A stretch of 64,000 nucleotides of DNA, taken from positions 80,904-144,903 of the forward strand of contig CBDBHI010000056.1 in assembly GCA_965205595.1 (NCBI GenBank). Direction: 5' to 3'. Positions within the stretch are counted from its first letter, which is position 1. Every line of letters begins with the position of its first letter. Both the position numbers and the translations under genes were made by a program. This document shows, piece after piece, positions 8,814 to 17,849 of the stretch. Below the pieces are notes generated by a model, which saw only the letters and a list, made by a program, of their open reading frames with translations, was not told the origin of the DNA and ran no database searches. Source of the stretch: CATQHP01 sp965205595 (GTDB lineage Bacteria; Acidobacteriota; Terriglobia; Bryobacterales; UBA6623).

Positions 8814-10109
8814 TTGTCGACCTCGACCCTATCCGCTCTTGACGCCCCTCAGGCCGAAGACTTAAAGAAGTGCGTTCACTGTGGGTTGTGTCTGAACGCC
8901 TGCCCAACTTACCGCGAGCTTGGTGTCGAAATGGACTCGCCACGCGGCCGCATCTACCAGATGGTGGAGGTCGCCGAAGGCAAGGCACCTATTGGAGAAG
9001 ACTACATCAAGCACATTAGTCTTTGCCTTGCTTGTCGAGCGTGCGAAACTGCCTGCCCGTCAGGCGTAGAGTATGGCCGGCTCATCGAGGGGGCGCTCGC
9101 GCAGATCGAGAATAACGTGCGTCGCTCGCCGATGACGCGCTTCATCCGCTGGTTGGTATTCGACAAGATCTTGCGCAGCCGATTCCTGCTGACGGTAGGC
9201 GGCTATAAACTGCTGTTCTATCAAAAGAGCGGTTTGCAGCAGCTCATGCGTTCGAGCGGGTTTCTCGATAGTTTGGGGCGGCTTGGCGAGATCGAACAGC
9301 TCGCTCCGACGGCTCAGGCGCCATTCTTTTTCAACAAAATTGGCAAGATTTTCCCGGCCGAGCGAGAGACCAAGCACCATGTTGCCTTTCTGGCCGGGTG
9401 CATGCAGAACGTCTTCTTTAGCCGCCTCAACGAGGCAACTGTGCGGGTCTTGCAGAAAAACGGTTGCGAGGTCACGATCCCCGCCGAACAGGGCTGCTGC
9501 GGTGCGCTACACGTACACGCGGGCTTGCGCGATTTAGGCCGCGAGCAAGCTCGACAGAATATCGCGGCGCTAGAAAATGGCAACTACGACGCGATCATCA
9601 CCAACACCGCGGGCTGCGGCTCGGTGCTCAAGGAATACCCCGATCTGTTCGAGGCGGAAACTGAGTGGCATCGCCGTGCGACCGCGTTCTCGGTCAAGAT
9701 GAAAGACGTTAGCGAATACCTGGCGTCGATCGAACTCAATCGCGACTTCGGCGAGGTGCGCCGGACCGTGACTTACCAGGATTCCTGCCATTTACTGCAC
9801 GGCCAGAAGGTTCGCACGCCGCCGCGCGAGATGATTAACGCCATTCCCGGAATCACATTTCGTGAGCTGCCTCTCTCGGAAATTTGCTGCGGATCGGCCG
9901 GCGTATATAACGTCGAGCACACCGATATTTCGATGTCGCTGCTTGAGGACAAGATGCGCAACGTCGAATCGACCGGGGCGGACACCATCGTCACGGCTAA
10001 CCCCGGCTGTATGCTGCAGCTCCAAGCCGGAGGGCGCAAGTTTTCGAAGAACCAGCCGGTATTGCACGTTGTCGAACTGCTCGATGAAGCTTACGCCGCA
10101 CGCGGCTGA
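8814..10109 (+). CDS. glcF: Glycolate oxidase iron-sulfur subunit
   Basis: A 431-residue protein with two 4Fe-4S clusters in the N-terminus (C20-x2-C23-x2-C26-x3-C30-P and C71-x2-C74-x2-C77-x3-C81-P). Two CCG domains of the heterodisulfide-reductase type follow (CCGALH and CCGSAG regions). This is GlcF, the electron-transfer subunit that with FAD-binding GlcD/GlcE oxidises glycolate to glyoxylate. The TTG start at 8814 gives a normal GlcF N-terminus. No in-frame ATG lies nearer, and no clear Shine-Dalgarno is seen. glcD and glcE are not in the window, so the complex must be completed elsewhere. Lactate or other 2-hydroxyacid use is a possible alternative. Confidence 0.9.
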   Translation: MSTSTLSALDAPQAEDLKKCVHCGLCLNACPTYRELGVEMDSPRGRIYQMVEVAEGKAPIGEDYIKHISLCLACRACETACPSGVEYGRLIEGALAQIENNVRRSPMTRFIRWLVFDKILRSRFLLTVGGYKLLFYQKSGLQQLMRSSGFLDSLGRLGEIEQLAPTAQAPFFFNKIGKIFPAERETKHHVAFLAGCMQNVFFSRLNEATVRVLQKNGCEVTIPAEQGCCGALHVHAGLRDLGREQARQNIAALENGNYDAIITNTAGCGSVLKEYPDLFEAETEWHRRATAFSVKMKDVSEYLASIELNRDFGEVRRTVTYQDSCHLLHGQKVRTPPREMINAIPGITFRELPLSEICCGSAGVYNVEHTDISMSLLEDKMRNVESTGADTIVTANPGCMLQLQAGGRKFSKNQPVLHVVELLDEAYAARG

Positions 10110-10142
10110 GCAAAGCCAAGCCGCCGACGGAAAGTCGGCGCC

Positions 10143-10292
10143 GCCAAGCATCCTTCGAGAGTGTCTGCAATGCGTGGTCGCCTGTAACGGTAGGCCATTC
10201 GTGTTTTCTTAAGAGATACATTCGCGACACCCGGCGGGTGCGCTCCGTTGCCGCGGAAGATCTCGCGTTTGAGCCGCGCGCGGCTCAAACGC
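10143..10292. repeat. Dispersed repeat R1, copy A, ending in a perfect palindrome
   Basis: Bases 10143-10279 match 33463-33599 at roughly 85-90 per cent by eye, in the same orientation (offset 23,320). Near-identical blocks include GATACATTCGCGACACCC and GCGCTCCGTTGCCGCGGAAG. In this copy the element is preceded by a GCCGAC-GGAAA-GTCGGC hairpin (about 10122-10140). It ends in a perfect 28-nt palindrome at 10265-10292 (arms of 14 bases). It follows glcF directly, and copy B follows the acyl-CoA dehydrogenase start region. No protein product is supported. It could be a REP-like element or a structured RNA. Confidence 0.75.
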
Positions 10293-10363
10293 AACTCACG
10301 CCGGATTTGCCCGGAACTTGCCTACATAACATCCTTGTATGTGGAATTCTAGGGAAGAGCCAA

Positions 10364-10393
10364 GTGAGGAGCCGGTGAAAACCGGCTCCTCAC
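10364..10393. terminator. 13-bp perfect hairpin with GAAA loop
   Basis: Arms 10364-10376 and 10381-10393 pair perfectly around a GAAA tetraloop. There is no T run, so it is either a factor-assisted terminator for glcF or a boundary hairpin of the IS110 remnant that follows. Confidence 0.5.
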
Positions 10394-10534
10394 GGCGCGA
10401 TGTTAGCTCGTGCATACTTCCAAGGGCTTCGAGCCCGTCCGTAAGCTGGAGCGGCAGCGCGTGCCTCGATCGAACAACCCCGGATAGTCGCTAGGGCCAT
10501 CGAGCCCGTATTTGCAAGGAAGGGTGCTCCGAGT

Positions 10535-10789
10535 ATGCATACTGATTCTACAACCGTTATCGTCGGCATCGATGGGTCCAAGGGCATCGTCGATTTCTTC
10601 ATTCTCAATGGAAAAAAAGAAGCAAGCGGCCGTAGGCCGCGAGCGCCAAAAGCACTCGCCAAGTTGGCCGCCGAACTCGTCCGGCACAACGCGGAACTGG
10701 TCGTCGTCATCGCCGTCGCCCGCAAACTCCTCGTCGCACTCAACGCCATGGCCCGCGACAAAAATACCTGGATTCCACAAAACGCTTGA
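10535..10789 (+). pseudogene. Internally deleted IS110-family transposase remnant
   Basis: An 84-residue ORF joins the very start of an IS110-type transposase (VIVGIDGSKGIVDFF, carrying the first catalytic Asp of the DEDD nuclease) to the very end of one (VVVIAVARKLLVALNAMARD). IS110 proteins are 300-400 residues, so about 250 codons of nuclease and serine-recombinase-like domain are missing. The reading frame was kept through the deletion. The remnant lies between the hairpin at 10364 and the secreted protein at 10871. The functional relative in this window, at 43701-44705, is from a different subgroup. Confidence 0.65.
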
Positions 10790-10870
10790 CATAGTCGCTT
10801 ACGGGAGGACTTGGGGCGTGCACCGGGCGTGGCGACAGGTTATTGTATTAGCAACGCGCGGAGGTTTCGT

Positions 10871-11878
10871 ATGAGTGCTCGACTACGTACAGTGGTGTTT
10901 ATGATGGTTTCCACGCTCTTGCTGGGGCAGTCACTCGCTTTTGGACAGGACACAGATAATTGGACGCCGCCGCGAACAGCGGATGGAGTTCCCGACATCC
11001 AGGGGCTGTTTACGTTTCGTACGATTACGCCGTTGCAGCGTCCTCAGGAGTTAGCTGGGAAGGAGACGCTGAACGCCAAAGAGGCGGCCGAATTCGAGGA
11101 GTATCGCAATCGGCGCCAAAATCGCGATCTGTATAACCCCGAGGAAGGGGCTCCTTGGGCCGGTTACGCACCGAACTCCAAAGGCGGCGTTTTGTCGTAC
11201 AACGAGTTCTGGTACGAACGGGGCAAAGAGCTCACTAAGGACAAGCGTACGTCTCTAGTTGTCGATCCGCCAGACGGGCGAGTGCCGCTCAACGAGGCGA
11301 CAAAAAAGAGGCTCGCGATACGGAGAGCGAATTCGAATTCAGGTTTCGGAGATTCCCATGAGGACCGCAGCCTAGCCGACCGCTGCATCATGGGGTTCAA
11401 TTCCGGACCGCCTATGATTTCGGGGGCCTACAACAATAACGTTCAAATTCTGCAGGTTCCGGGATACCTTGTGATTCTCAATGAGATGGTGCATAACACT
11501 CGCATCATCCCTATGGACGGGCGTCCGCACGGAAAACTTCGCCAATGGGCGGGCGACTCGCGCGGCCACTATGAGGGCGATACGTTGGTCGTCGACACCA
11601 TCAATTTTCTGCGCGAGACAAGCTTGGTGGGGTCCACAGCCGATACCCACCTGGTCGAACGCTTTACACGTATCGACCCCGACACACTGCGCTACGAGTT
11701 CACCGTCGAGGACCCGAATTCGTACACTCGCCCATGGACCGCGGTGATGCCGATGAGAAGGACCGACGGCCCGCTCTTTGAATACGCCTGCCACGAGGGC
11801 AACTACGGTCTCTACAACATCCTAGCCGGCCAACGCAAAAAAGAGCGTGAAGCAGCAGAGGCGACGGCGAAACAGTAG
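10871..11878 (+). CDS. Secreted protein of unknown function, Acidobacteriota-type
   Basis: Start at 10871, with GGAGG at 10860-10864 six bases upstream. The 335-residue product has a signal peptide (cleavage near LAFGQ). The mature protein begins WTPPRTADGVPDIQGLF, followed by conserved stretches such as VDPPDGRVPL, DRCIMGFNSGPP, the NNNVQILQVPGYLVI segment and TRPWTAVMPMRR, and it ends EYACHEGNYGL. These blocks are characteristic of a very large family of secreted proteins of unknown function, common in Acidobacteriota and some Proteobacteria. Members often sit near esterases and aromatic-compound genes. Here a tannase-family esterase follows 33 bases later on the same strand, probably in one transcript. 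No catalytic motif can be assigned. Confidence 0.8.
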   Translation: MSARLRTVVFMMVSTLLLGQSLAFGQDTDNWTPPRTADGVPDIQGLFTFRTITPLQRPQELAGKETLNAKEAAEFEEYRNRRQNRDLYNPEEGAPWAGYAPNSKGGVLSYNEFWYERGKELTKDKRTSLVVDPPDGRVPLNEATKKRLAIRRANSNSGFGDSHEDRSLADRCIMGFNSGPPMISGAYNNNVQILQVPGYLVILNEMVHNTRIIPMDGRPHGKLRQWAGDSRGHYEGDTLVVDTINFLRETSLVGSTADTHLVERFTRIDPDTLRYEFTVEDPNSYTRPWTAVMPMRRTDGPLFEYACHEGNYGLYNILAGQRKKEREAAEATAKQ

Positions 11879-11911
11879 CGTCAGGCATGCCTCGGCTACA
11901 ATCAGTCGGAC

Positions 11912-13558
11912 ATGGCAAAGCTTTACTTTTGGCGTCGGGTTGGAATTTGTCTACTATTAGCGGCTGCAACAATCGCGGTAGCCGCCGGACAGACGAACGG
12001 GTCGGTGTCAAACTCGACGGATCAAGGTTGTCGTGACCTGATTCTGAACAATCGGATTACGATTATTTACGCCGACGTCCGCACAGGTTCCGCGCCGGCG
12101 ACGGCCCATTGTTACGTGAAGGGATTAATCGGTGGCTCAATCACGTTTCACGTGCAGTTACCGGTATCGGGAGAGTGGAACGGCCGGCTCGTCCATCGCG
12201 GTGATGGCGGCGGTGACGGCGATCTGGATTTCAGTGACGATCTGGTAGCGCGAGGCTACGCCGTAGTCAACAGCAACACGGGGCACGATGTTGGCGCCAC
12301 CGGTGACCAGTGGGCCTATCGAGACAACCGCGCCGAAGAAGATTTCGCGTACCGCGCTGTTCATTTCTCAACGAACGCGGCGAAGACCGTGGTCGCGGCG
12401 TACTACGGAAAATCGCAGGAGTTCGCCTACCATTTTGGCTGCTCTACCGGTGGGCGTCAGGGGCTCGCCGCGGCGCAGTTATTCCCTTACGATTTCGACG
12501 GCATCGTCGCCGGCGCCCCCGGCCATCGCGGCATCGAACGGCGAGTTTATAGGCTCGACACTCAAAAACGGCTGTTCGATGACAACTTTGCTGCAAATCT
12601 TGCGTTTGACGCCGACAAGGATGGAAAACAGGAAAGCCTCGCAAAAGTTGAGCTTCTCGCAAGTGCCGTGCTGAGTCGATGTGACGCGGCGGATGGCATC
12701 AAAGACGGGATCGTCGAACCGCCCTTTTGCAAATTTGATCCTCGGTCGGATCTGCCGATTTGCCCGCAAGGCACTGATGCAGAAACCTGCTTTACGCCAC
12801 GGCAGATTGAATCCATCGAAGCCATCTACGAAGGTGCGCGGAACAGTGCGGGCGAATTGGTGTATCCCGGTGTCGCGCTTGGGACAGAGAGCCAGTGGCC
12901 GCGTATCTTCGTACCTCACGTCGGAAATAAATTCGTATCGTATGCGCTGCGCACGGGCTCCTCGCTTGCGTACTACTTTTATCGCGACGATCCCGGCCTA
13001 CTGCAGCCAGATCTGACGGACATGAAGTACGAGTTGGCCAAAGACGCGGCGTTACCGGAATGGGCTTGGTGGGAGTTTGACACCGATGAATTTGGCTCGG
13101 AGGAGATGTCTGACTTCGTCGCTATCTCGCGCGGAATCGATGCTGATCTGGACCGCTTTCTGATCCGCCAAGGTGGAAAGCTGCTGATGTATCACGGCTG
13201 GGCGGACGGCATTATCCCGGCGACACCGACCCTCGACTATCACGCCGAGGTCATTTCCAAGGTATTCGATGGGGATGCGAAGGCGGCGGCTGGGCACATG
13301 CGCCTGTTCATGGCGCCAGGCATGAATCACTGCCGCGGAGGGGTTGGGCCGAATGAGGCTGACTACCTAACCGCGCTCGACAGATGGGTGACTGACGGCA
13401 CCGCCCCCGAATCGATCGTCGCCCGCCATCGAACGAGTGGCGTGGTAGATAACGAGCGCCCGCTGTGCCCTCATCCAACGCGCGCGGTCTACACGGGGCC
13501 GGCGGATGGCGTCAACGATTCTCGCAATTGGCGTGCGGAAAATTTCGAATGCCGTTGA
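11912..13558 (+). CDS. Tannase/feruloyl esterase family secreted hydrolase
   Basis: A 548-residue protein with a signal peptide (MAKLYFWRRVGICLLLAAA..., cleavage near AAGQ). It is a serine esterase of the tannase family. The nucleophile is S178 in GCSTGGRQG, the acid is Asp in GWADGIIPA, and the base is His in GMNHCRGG. Cysteines directly precede Ser (C177) and directly follow the catalytic His, giving the CS-D-HC arrangement of fungal and bacterial tannase-like esterases. Substrates of the family are gallate, ferulate or terephthalate mono-esters, and the exact one cannot be read from sequence. The gene follows the secreted unknown protein at 10871 and is followed by a long palindromic repeat. 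Confidence 0.88.
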   Translation: MAKLYFWRRVGICLLLAAATIAVAAGQTNGSVSNSTDQGCRDLILNNRITIIYADVRTGSAPATAHCYVKGLIGGSITFHVQLPVSGEWNGRLVHRGDGGGDGDLDFSDDLVARGYAVVNSNTGHDVGATGDQWAYRDNRAEEDFAYRAVHFSTNAAKTVVAAYYGKSQEFAYHFGCSTGGRQGLAAAQLFPYDFDGIVAGAPGHRGIERRVYRLDTQKRLFDDNFAANLAFDADKDGKQESLAKVELLASAVLSRCDAADGIKDGIVEPPFCKFDPRSDLPICPQGTDAETCFTPRQIESIEAIYEGARNSAGELVYPGVALGTESQWPRIFVPHVGNKFVSYALRTGSSLAYYFYRDDPGLLQPDLTDMKYELAKDAALPEWAWWEFDTDEFGSEEMSDFVAISRGIDADLDRFLIRQGGKLLMYHGWADGIIPATPTLDYHAEVISKVFDGDAKAAAGHMRLFMAPGMNHCRGGVGPNEADYLTALDRWVTDGTAPESIVARHRTSGVVDNERPLCPHPTRAVYTGPADGVNDSRNWRAENFECR

Positions 13559-13589
13559 GATGATTGCTCGCGGATAGCAGAAACAGCGC

Positions 13590-13760
13590 GCCGGTGAAAT
13601 TCGGAGGCACGACCGTCAGGTTGTGCGGTGGCGAAGGAGATTTCTGGAATACGTTGAACTTGGTCCTGCTGATCAGTCCTCAGCAGGACCACACTCAACT
13701 CGCCCAGATAACCCTTCGCCACCGCACTTCCTGACGGTCGTGCCTCCGAATTTCACCGGC
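13590..13760. repeat. Palindromic element P1, copy A (171 bp)
   Basis: The outer arms (GCCGGTGAAATTCGGAGGCA... and its complement) pair over about 30 bases with few mismatches. Inside is GCGGTGGCGAAGG pairing with CCTTCGCCACCGC, and the centre is GGTCCTGCTGA / TCAGCAGGACC. A second copy at 42107-42270 keeps the inner arms (GGTGGCGAAGG, CCTGCTGAGG, CAGCAGGACC, CCTTCGCCACC) but has different outer arms that are again self-complementary. The element therefore folds into a single long cruciform or hairpin and encodes nothing. It is best regarded as a MITE-like or BIME-like repeat. Confidence 0.8.
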
Positions 13761-13837
13761 TTTGTGCTGGGGGCGAGCCCTGCATGGGTTCGCTGAAAAC
13801 GATTGAGAAGAGCAACTGCTCGTGTAGCGATATTGCC

Positions 13838-15127
13838 CTACCCGAACGCCTCGCTGACCGGGCGACCGTGATCGGTGATGGGCACTGGCCGACGGCTCGC
13901 GTAGAGGTTCTTCGCCGGGTCAATGCCCAGCGTTGAGAAGATCGTTGCGAAGTAGTCCGGCACCGATATGCTGGGGCCGACGGCGTGCTCACCGAGTTTG
14001 TCTGTTTGACCGATTGCTTGACCGCTCTTGAGTCCGCCGCCGCCGAGTAGCACGCTGAACGCTTGCGCCTGGTGGCCGCGGCCCCCGCCGGCGTCGAATT
14101 CAGACGGACGGCCGAATTCAGTCGAAACGACGATCAGGGTGCTATCGAGTTTCTTGTGTTTCTCTAGGTCTTTGATAAGCGTCGCCAGCGCCTTGTCAAG
14201 GTCACGGATCAGCAGATGTTGCTTGACGATACCGTTGAGGTGGACATCCCAGCCCGAGCCGTTCAGGAAATTGAGATTGAAAGAAACCTCGACGAATCGG
14301 ACGCCCGCGGACACCAGCCGACGCGCCAGCAGACAGCGCTGGCCAAACTCACCGCCGTAGTCTTCGCGCAGCGATGATGCTTCCTTGTCGAGGTCGAAGA
14401 CGTCCATGAAGCGCGGACCCGCCATGCGGAAGCCTTGCTCGCTGACGTCGGACTTCGCCTGCACGATGTAATCTTCCGGACGAGCGGCTGCGTAGTCACG
14501 TCGAAGTTCGCCCAGCAACTGCTCACGGCGGCGTTGGCGTTCCAGACCGACGTCCGGTGCGCGGGTGAGTCCCGTTGGCCCAGTACCGACTTGGGTCAGA
14601 TAGACGTAGCCGTGCTTTGCGCCCAGAAAGCCGGGGTCGCGCATGATGTTGGGATATCCCATGACGACGTACGCGGGCAAGTCATCGGACTTAGAGCCCA
14701 ACTCGTGGGAGACGATCGAGCCGACCGAGGGATAAAGAATCGTTCCGCTCGGTTTGCGGCCGGTGTGCATTAGGTTCGAGGCGGCGCCGTGTTGACTATT
14801 GATGTCATGGCTGACGGTTCGCAGCAAGACACAGCGGTCCATCAACGGGGCCGTTTGTTCGAGGTGCTCGCAAAACCGCACGTCGCGCACCGACGTTGGA
14901 ATCGAGTCGTAGTAGGAGCCGGCCTTGTTGGCTTGTGGGTCGCCGCGGCGCTTGGGGTCGAAAGTATCGATATGGCCGGCGCCTCCTCCTAGCCAGATGT
15001 AGATGCAGGCATCGGCCTTCCCAATGGGCAGCTGAGAGTCGGCGGCAACGAGTCCATTGGAGGAGGCTAGGGCCGCCGCCGCGGTGGTCCGTAGCAGGTC
15101 GCGTCGGGTTCCTTTCCAGGCTGCCAT
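13838..15127 (-). CDS. DUF1501 family protein (secreted)
   Basis: A 429-residue protein whose start at 15127 is fixed by CGAGGAGGG about 7 bases upstream; longer upstream frames overlap the neighbour. The N-terminus (RRDLLRTTAAAALAS) is a Tat-like signal. The body is DUF1501, an alkaline-phosphatase/sulfatase-superfamily fold, with ACIYIWLGGGAGHIDTFDPK, the SQHGAASNLMHTG region and STEFGRPSEFDAGGGRGHQ. DUF1501 genes nearly always follow DUF1549/DUF1553 genes, as here with a 17-base gap. The pair is common in Planctomycetes and Acidobacteriota, and its biochemical role is still undefined. Confidence 0.9.
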   Translation of the reverse strand: MAAWKGTRRDLLRTTAAAALASSNGLVAADSQLPIGKADACIYIWLGGGAGHIDTFDPKRRGDPQANKAGSYYDSIPTSVRDVRFCEHLEQTAPLMDRCVLLRTVSHDINSQHGAASNLMHTGRKPSGTILYPSVGSIVSHELGSKSDDLPAYVVMGYPNIMRDPGFLGAKHGYVYLTQVGTGPTGLTRAPDVGLERQRRREQLLGELRRDYAAARPEDYIVQAKSDVSEQGFRMAGPRFMDVFDLDKEASSLREDYGGEFGQRCLLARRLVSAGVRFVEVSFNLNFLNGSGWDVHLNGIVKQHLLIRDLDKALATLIKDLEKHKKLDSTLIVVSTEFGRPSEFDAGGGRGHQAQAFSVLLGGGGLKSGQAIGQTDKLGEHAVGPSISVPDYFATIFSTLGIDPAKNLYASRRPVPITDHGRPVSEAFG

Positions 15128-15144
15128 CGAGATCCCTCCTCGTT

Positions 15145-17799
15145 TTACGGAATGACCGAGAACTCGGGTGAGTTCACTAGTGCCCACAAGACATCTTCGA
15201 AACGCTCTCGGTAGTCCGGCTTCAGCCGGTCGGTCGGGGCGTCGCCCATTCGCACCTTGCGTTCCTCTTGCATACGGATAAGGTTTGATTCCGGGTCGAA
15301 ATGGTTCGCCCACGACACTCGGGCGTCTGTTTTCTTCTCCGCGCCTTCGTTTGATTTTTCGACCGGCGGCAGGACGCGACCGGCGAAATAGGGCGCCAAG
15401 TAATTAACGACCATGCTCTTCTCGCCCTCGCTGGGCTCGCGCGTCAACACACGCCAGAACGTGTCGTCGATCATTTCTTCGAGTGGCCGGTCCTCTAGCG
15501 CCAGCGTGGTGAAGTAGCTGTCGTCAGAGAGCCGGGTACCGCGTGTACCAGTGGCGCCGTTGGCGAGCGCCAAGGTCTGCATGGGCGAGGGACCGTCGTC
15601 GCGATCGGTTGCCGGGGCCTGTCGTGACTGCCGCCAGCCGTAGGCTTGCATCAGGTCCACCAGCACCTGAGCTCGCGGCAGCGCGAGAGATGGCCGATCT
15701 CGCTCGTTTGAAAGAGCTGTCAATTCCCAGGCTCGGCGTGGAACGCCCATGTTGAGAAATTGGCGAAGCGGTCGGTCGCCGAGCGGATTGAGGTTCAGCT
15801 CTTCCGAGTCGAAATCTTTTCCGGCGATCTGATGCAGCGAGTCAACAAGCTGCTCTGAGCTCATCGTTCGCCTGGCGGGTCCGGCGAAGAGGGTCGCGGC
15901 TGGGCCGGGCGCAGCCGGATCCGCAGCGATAGGCTTGCGCTGATAGGCGTGCGATTCAAAGATGAGTTGCGAAACATGCTTGAGGTCGTAGCCGCTGCGC
16001 AAGAACTCGCGTGACAGGTAGCTCAATAGCTCAGGGTGGGAATTTTCGGCCTGCGACCAATCCCCCGCCGGCTCAACCATCCCGCGGCCCAGGTAGCGCT
16101 TCCAGACGCGGTTGACCACAACGTCGGCGAAGCGTTCGTTGGCCGGGCTGACGATCAGCGAGGCTAAAGCGTAGCGGGAGTCGACGGCGGTGTTCTTCGG
16201 CGGTAGCGCGGCGAGGGTGTCGTCGACCACTTGGCGGAAAGGCCAATGTGGGTCGATCGAGTCGCCTGGACGAAGGTTGACTTCGACGAATGGCTTGCGG
16301 CCACCCTCGACGAGTGGGACTGTAGCGCTTTCAGGCAGCGTGAGAGCTTTGCCTTCGAGCATCGCCGCCATGCTGAAGAGGTCCTTCTGCTTGAACGGAT
16401 GGAACGGCGCGTCGTGGCAGCGAGCGCACGAGAGCTTGTTTCCGAGGAACGCTTGTGAGAGAATGTCGGCCTTCGCGGCCATCGCAGCCTCATTCAGACT
16501 GGCCATGCCGAATCCGTGCGGGGCGCCCTGGTAGAGGCTGCCCTCCATTTCGATCATTTCCACGACGAGCCGATCGAAGGAATGTCCGTCAAGGAAGGCT
16601 TGATGTAGATACCAGCGGAACGGCCCAGTGTTGTTCAGGTCGGGCTTGAGGATTCCGGGATTCTCGGCGAGAACGTCCTGCCAATAGCTGACCCAATGGT
16701 CGGCCCAACCGGGCTCATCGAGAAATCGCCGAATCGCGCCGGAGCGCCGGCTTTCTGGAGCGTCCGCCTGATACGCGCGGATCTGCTCGCGCGAGGGCAA
16801 GAGCCCCACGGTGTCAAGCGATAGTCTGCGCAGAAATTCGAGGTCTGAAGTCAGCTCGTTGGGCCTGAGTTGCGCTTCGGCGGCGCGCGCGGCAATAAAG
16901 TGGTCGATATCGTTGTTAGCGGGCCAGTTGGCCTCGAGCGGCGGAACCGTAGGGGCCGGCTGGGCTTCGACCCACTCGCGGACCTTCTTGTGACGTTTGC
17001 GCCATTCCGCGTCGACCTCGTCGTCGACGGCTCGCCTGCGATCGAGGTCGCCCTCGTGGTGCCGCGCTCGCGCCTGCTTGGCATACTCCTCCCAGTCACG
17101 GTCGGTTAGCAAAGGAGCCTTGTCGCCACCTAATAGCCGATCGACCTCGCCGCTACGCGCATAGCTAACCGCAAGCTCACCCGGGAACGGCGCAAGGCCT
17201 TTGCCACCGATCACCGCTGTGAGTACTAACGTGTGCTCGCCGCCGTCAAAGTCCACTGTTGCTAGCTCATCCTGGTGGGCCGGTGGAGCCGGACGCACGG
17301 GATACTCGGTGGTCGACGCCCGGGGCGGCAACAAGGCATTGCTGTCTTTACTCGGGGTCTGCGCTTTGGTCGTGAGCACGGGCCGCCCATCGATCGAAAA
17401 CTGAGCGAGGCCTTTCGAGCGTAACCGGAAACGGTACTGACCCGCAGGAAGGGTTTTGGAGATCGAAGCTTTCAGCGTGAAAGGTACCGAGCGGTCGAGG
17501 GGAAGGGCGTTTCGGCTGAACCGGGTGGGAATGCGAACGAAGCCGAACGCGAGTTCGCTATAGGCGGAGATTGGAGTTTGCGAGTCGGGATCCAACCACT
17601 GCGCCTCTTCGAGACCTTCGAAAAGCTCGACATTGACGGGGTTTCCGGAACCCGAGATTGTTGCGGCCGCGGGTGCGGCCATACTTGGGGCGGTCGCAAC
17701 TGCCGCCAGCAGCACGACTGTCACTAGGAATGCCGGACTGAGACGGGGCTTAATTGCTTGTCTTATCGCCATTTCTGTCACCTTCGGACACGGGGTCAC
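15145..17799 (-). CDS. DUF1549/DUF1553 protein with one c-type haem motif
   Basis: An 884-residue secreted protein with signal peptide within residues 1-42. A PA14-like carbohydrate-binding segment comes first (residues ~50-215). DUF1549 follows, starting around IDHFIAARAAEAQLRPNELTS and containing the haem-binding LSCARCHDAPFHPF (CxxCH). DUF1553 follows, with VVNRVWKRYLGRGMVEP and the GVPRRAWELTALSNERDRP region. Such proteins are partners of DUF1501 and are thought to be periplasmic or surface oxidoreductase-like proteins acting in polymer use. That function is inferred from context only. This gene and the DUF1501 gene form an operon on the minus strand. Confidence 0.9.
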   Translation of the reverse strand: MTPCPKVTEMAIRQAIKPRLSPAFLVTVVLLAAVATAPSMAAPAAATISGSGNPVNVELFEGLEEAQWLDPDSQTPISAYSELAFGFVRIPTRFSRNALPLDRSVPFTLKASISKTLPAGQYRFRLRSKGLAQFSIDGRPVLTTKAQTPSKDSNALLPPRASTTEYPVRPAPPAHQDELATVDFDGGEHTLVLTAVIGGKGLAPFPGELAVSYARSGEVDRLLGGDKAPLLTDRDWEEYAKQARARHHEGDLDRRRAVDDEVDAEWRKRHKKVREWVEAQPAPTVPPLEANWPANNDIDHFIAARAAEAQLRPNELTSDLEFLRRLSLDTVGLLPSREQIRAYQADAPESRRSGAIRRFLDEPGWADHWVSYWQDVLAENPGILKPDLNNTGPFRWYLHQAFLDGHSFDRLVVEMIEMEGSLYQGAPHGFGMASLNEAAMAAKADILSQAFLGNKLSCARCHDAPFHPFKQKDLFSMAAMLEGKALTLPESATVPLVEGGRKPFVEVNLRPGDSIDPHWPFRQVVDDTLAALPPKNTAVDSRYALASLIVSPANERFADVVVNRVWKRYLGRGMVEPAGDWSQAENSHPELLSYLSREFLRSGYDLKHVSQLIFESHAYQRKPIAADPAAPGPAATLFAGPARRTMSSEQLVDSLHQIAGKDFDSEELNLNPLGDRPLRQFLNMGVPRRAWELTALSNERDRPSLALPRAQVLVDLMQAYGWRQSRQAPATDRDDGPSPMQTLALANGATGTRGTRLSDDSYFTTLALEDRPLEEMIDDTFWRVLTREPSEGEKSMVVNYLAPYFAGRVLPPVEKSNEGAEKKTDARVSWANHFDPESNLIRMQEERKVRMGDAPTDRLKPDYRERFEDVLWALVNSPEFSVIP

Positions 17800-17849
17800 C
17801 CATGGTTACTGTGTAGCGCTCGCGAGAAGATACCGCAATCTCGAGTGGG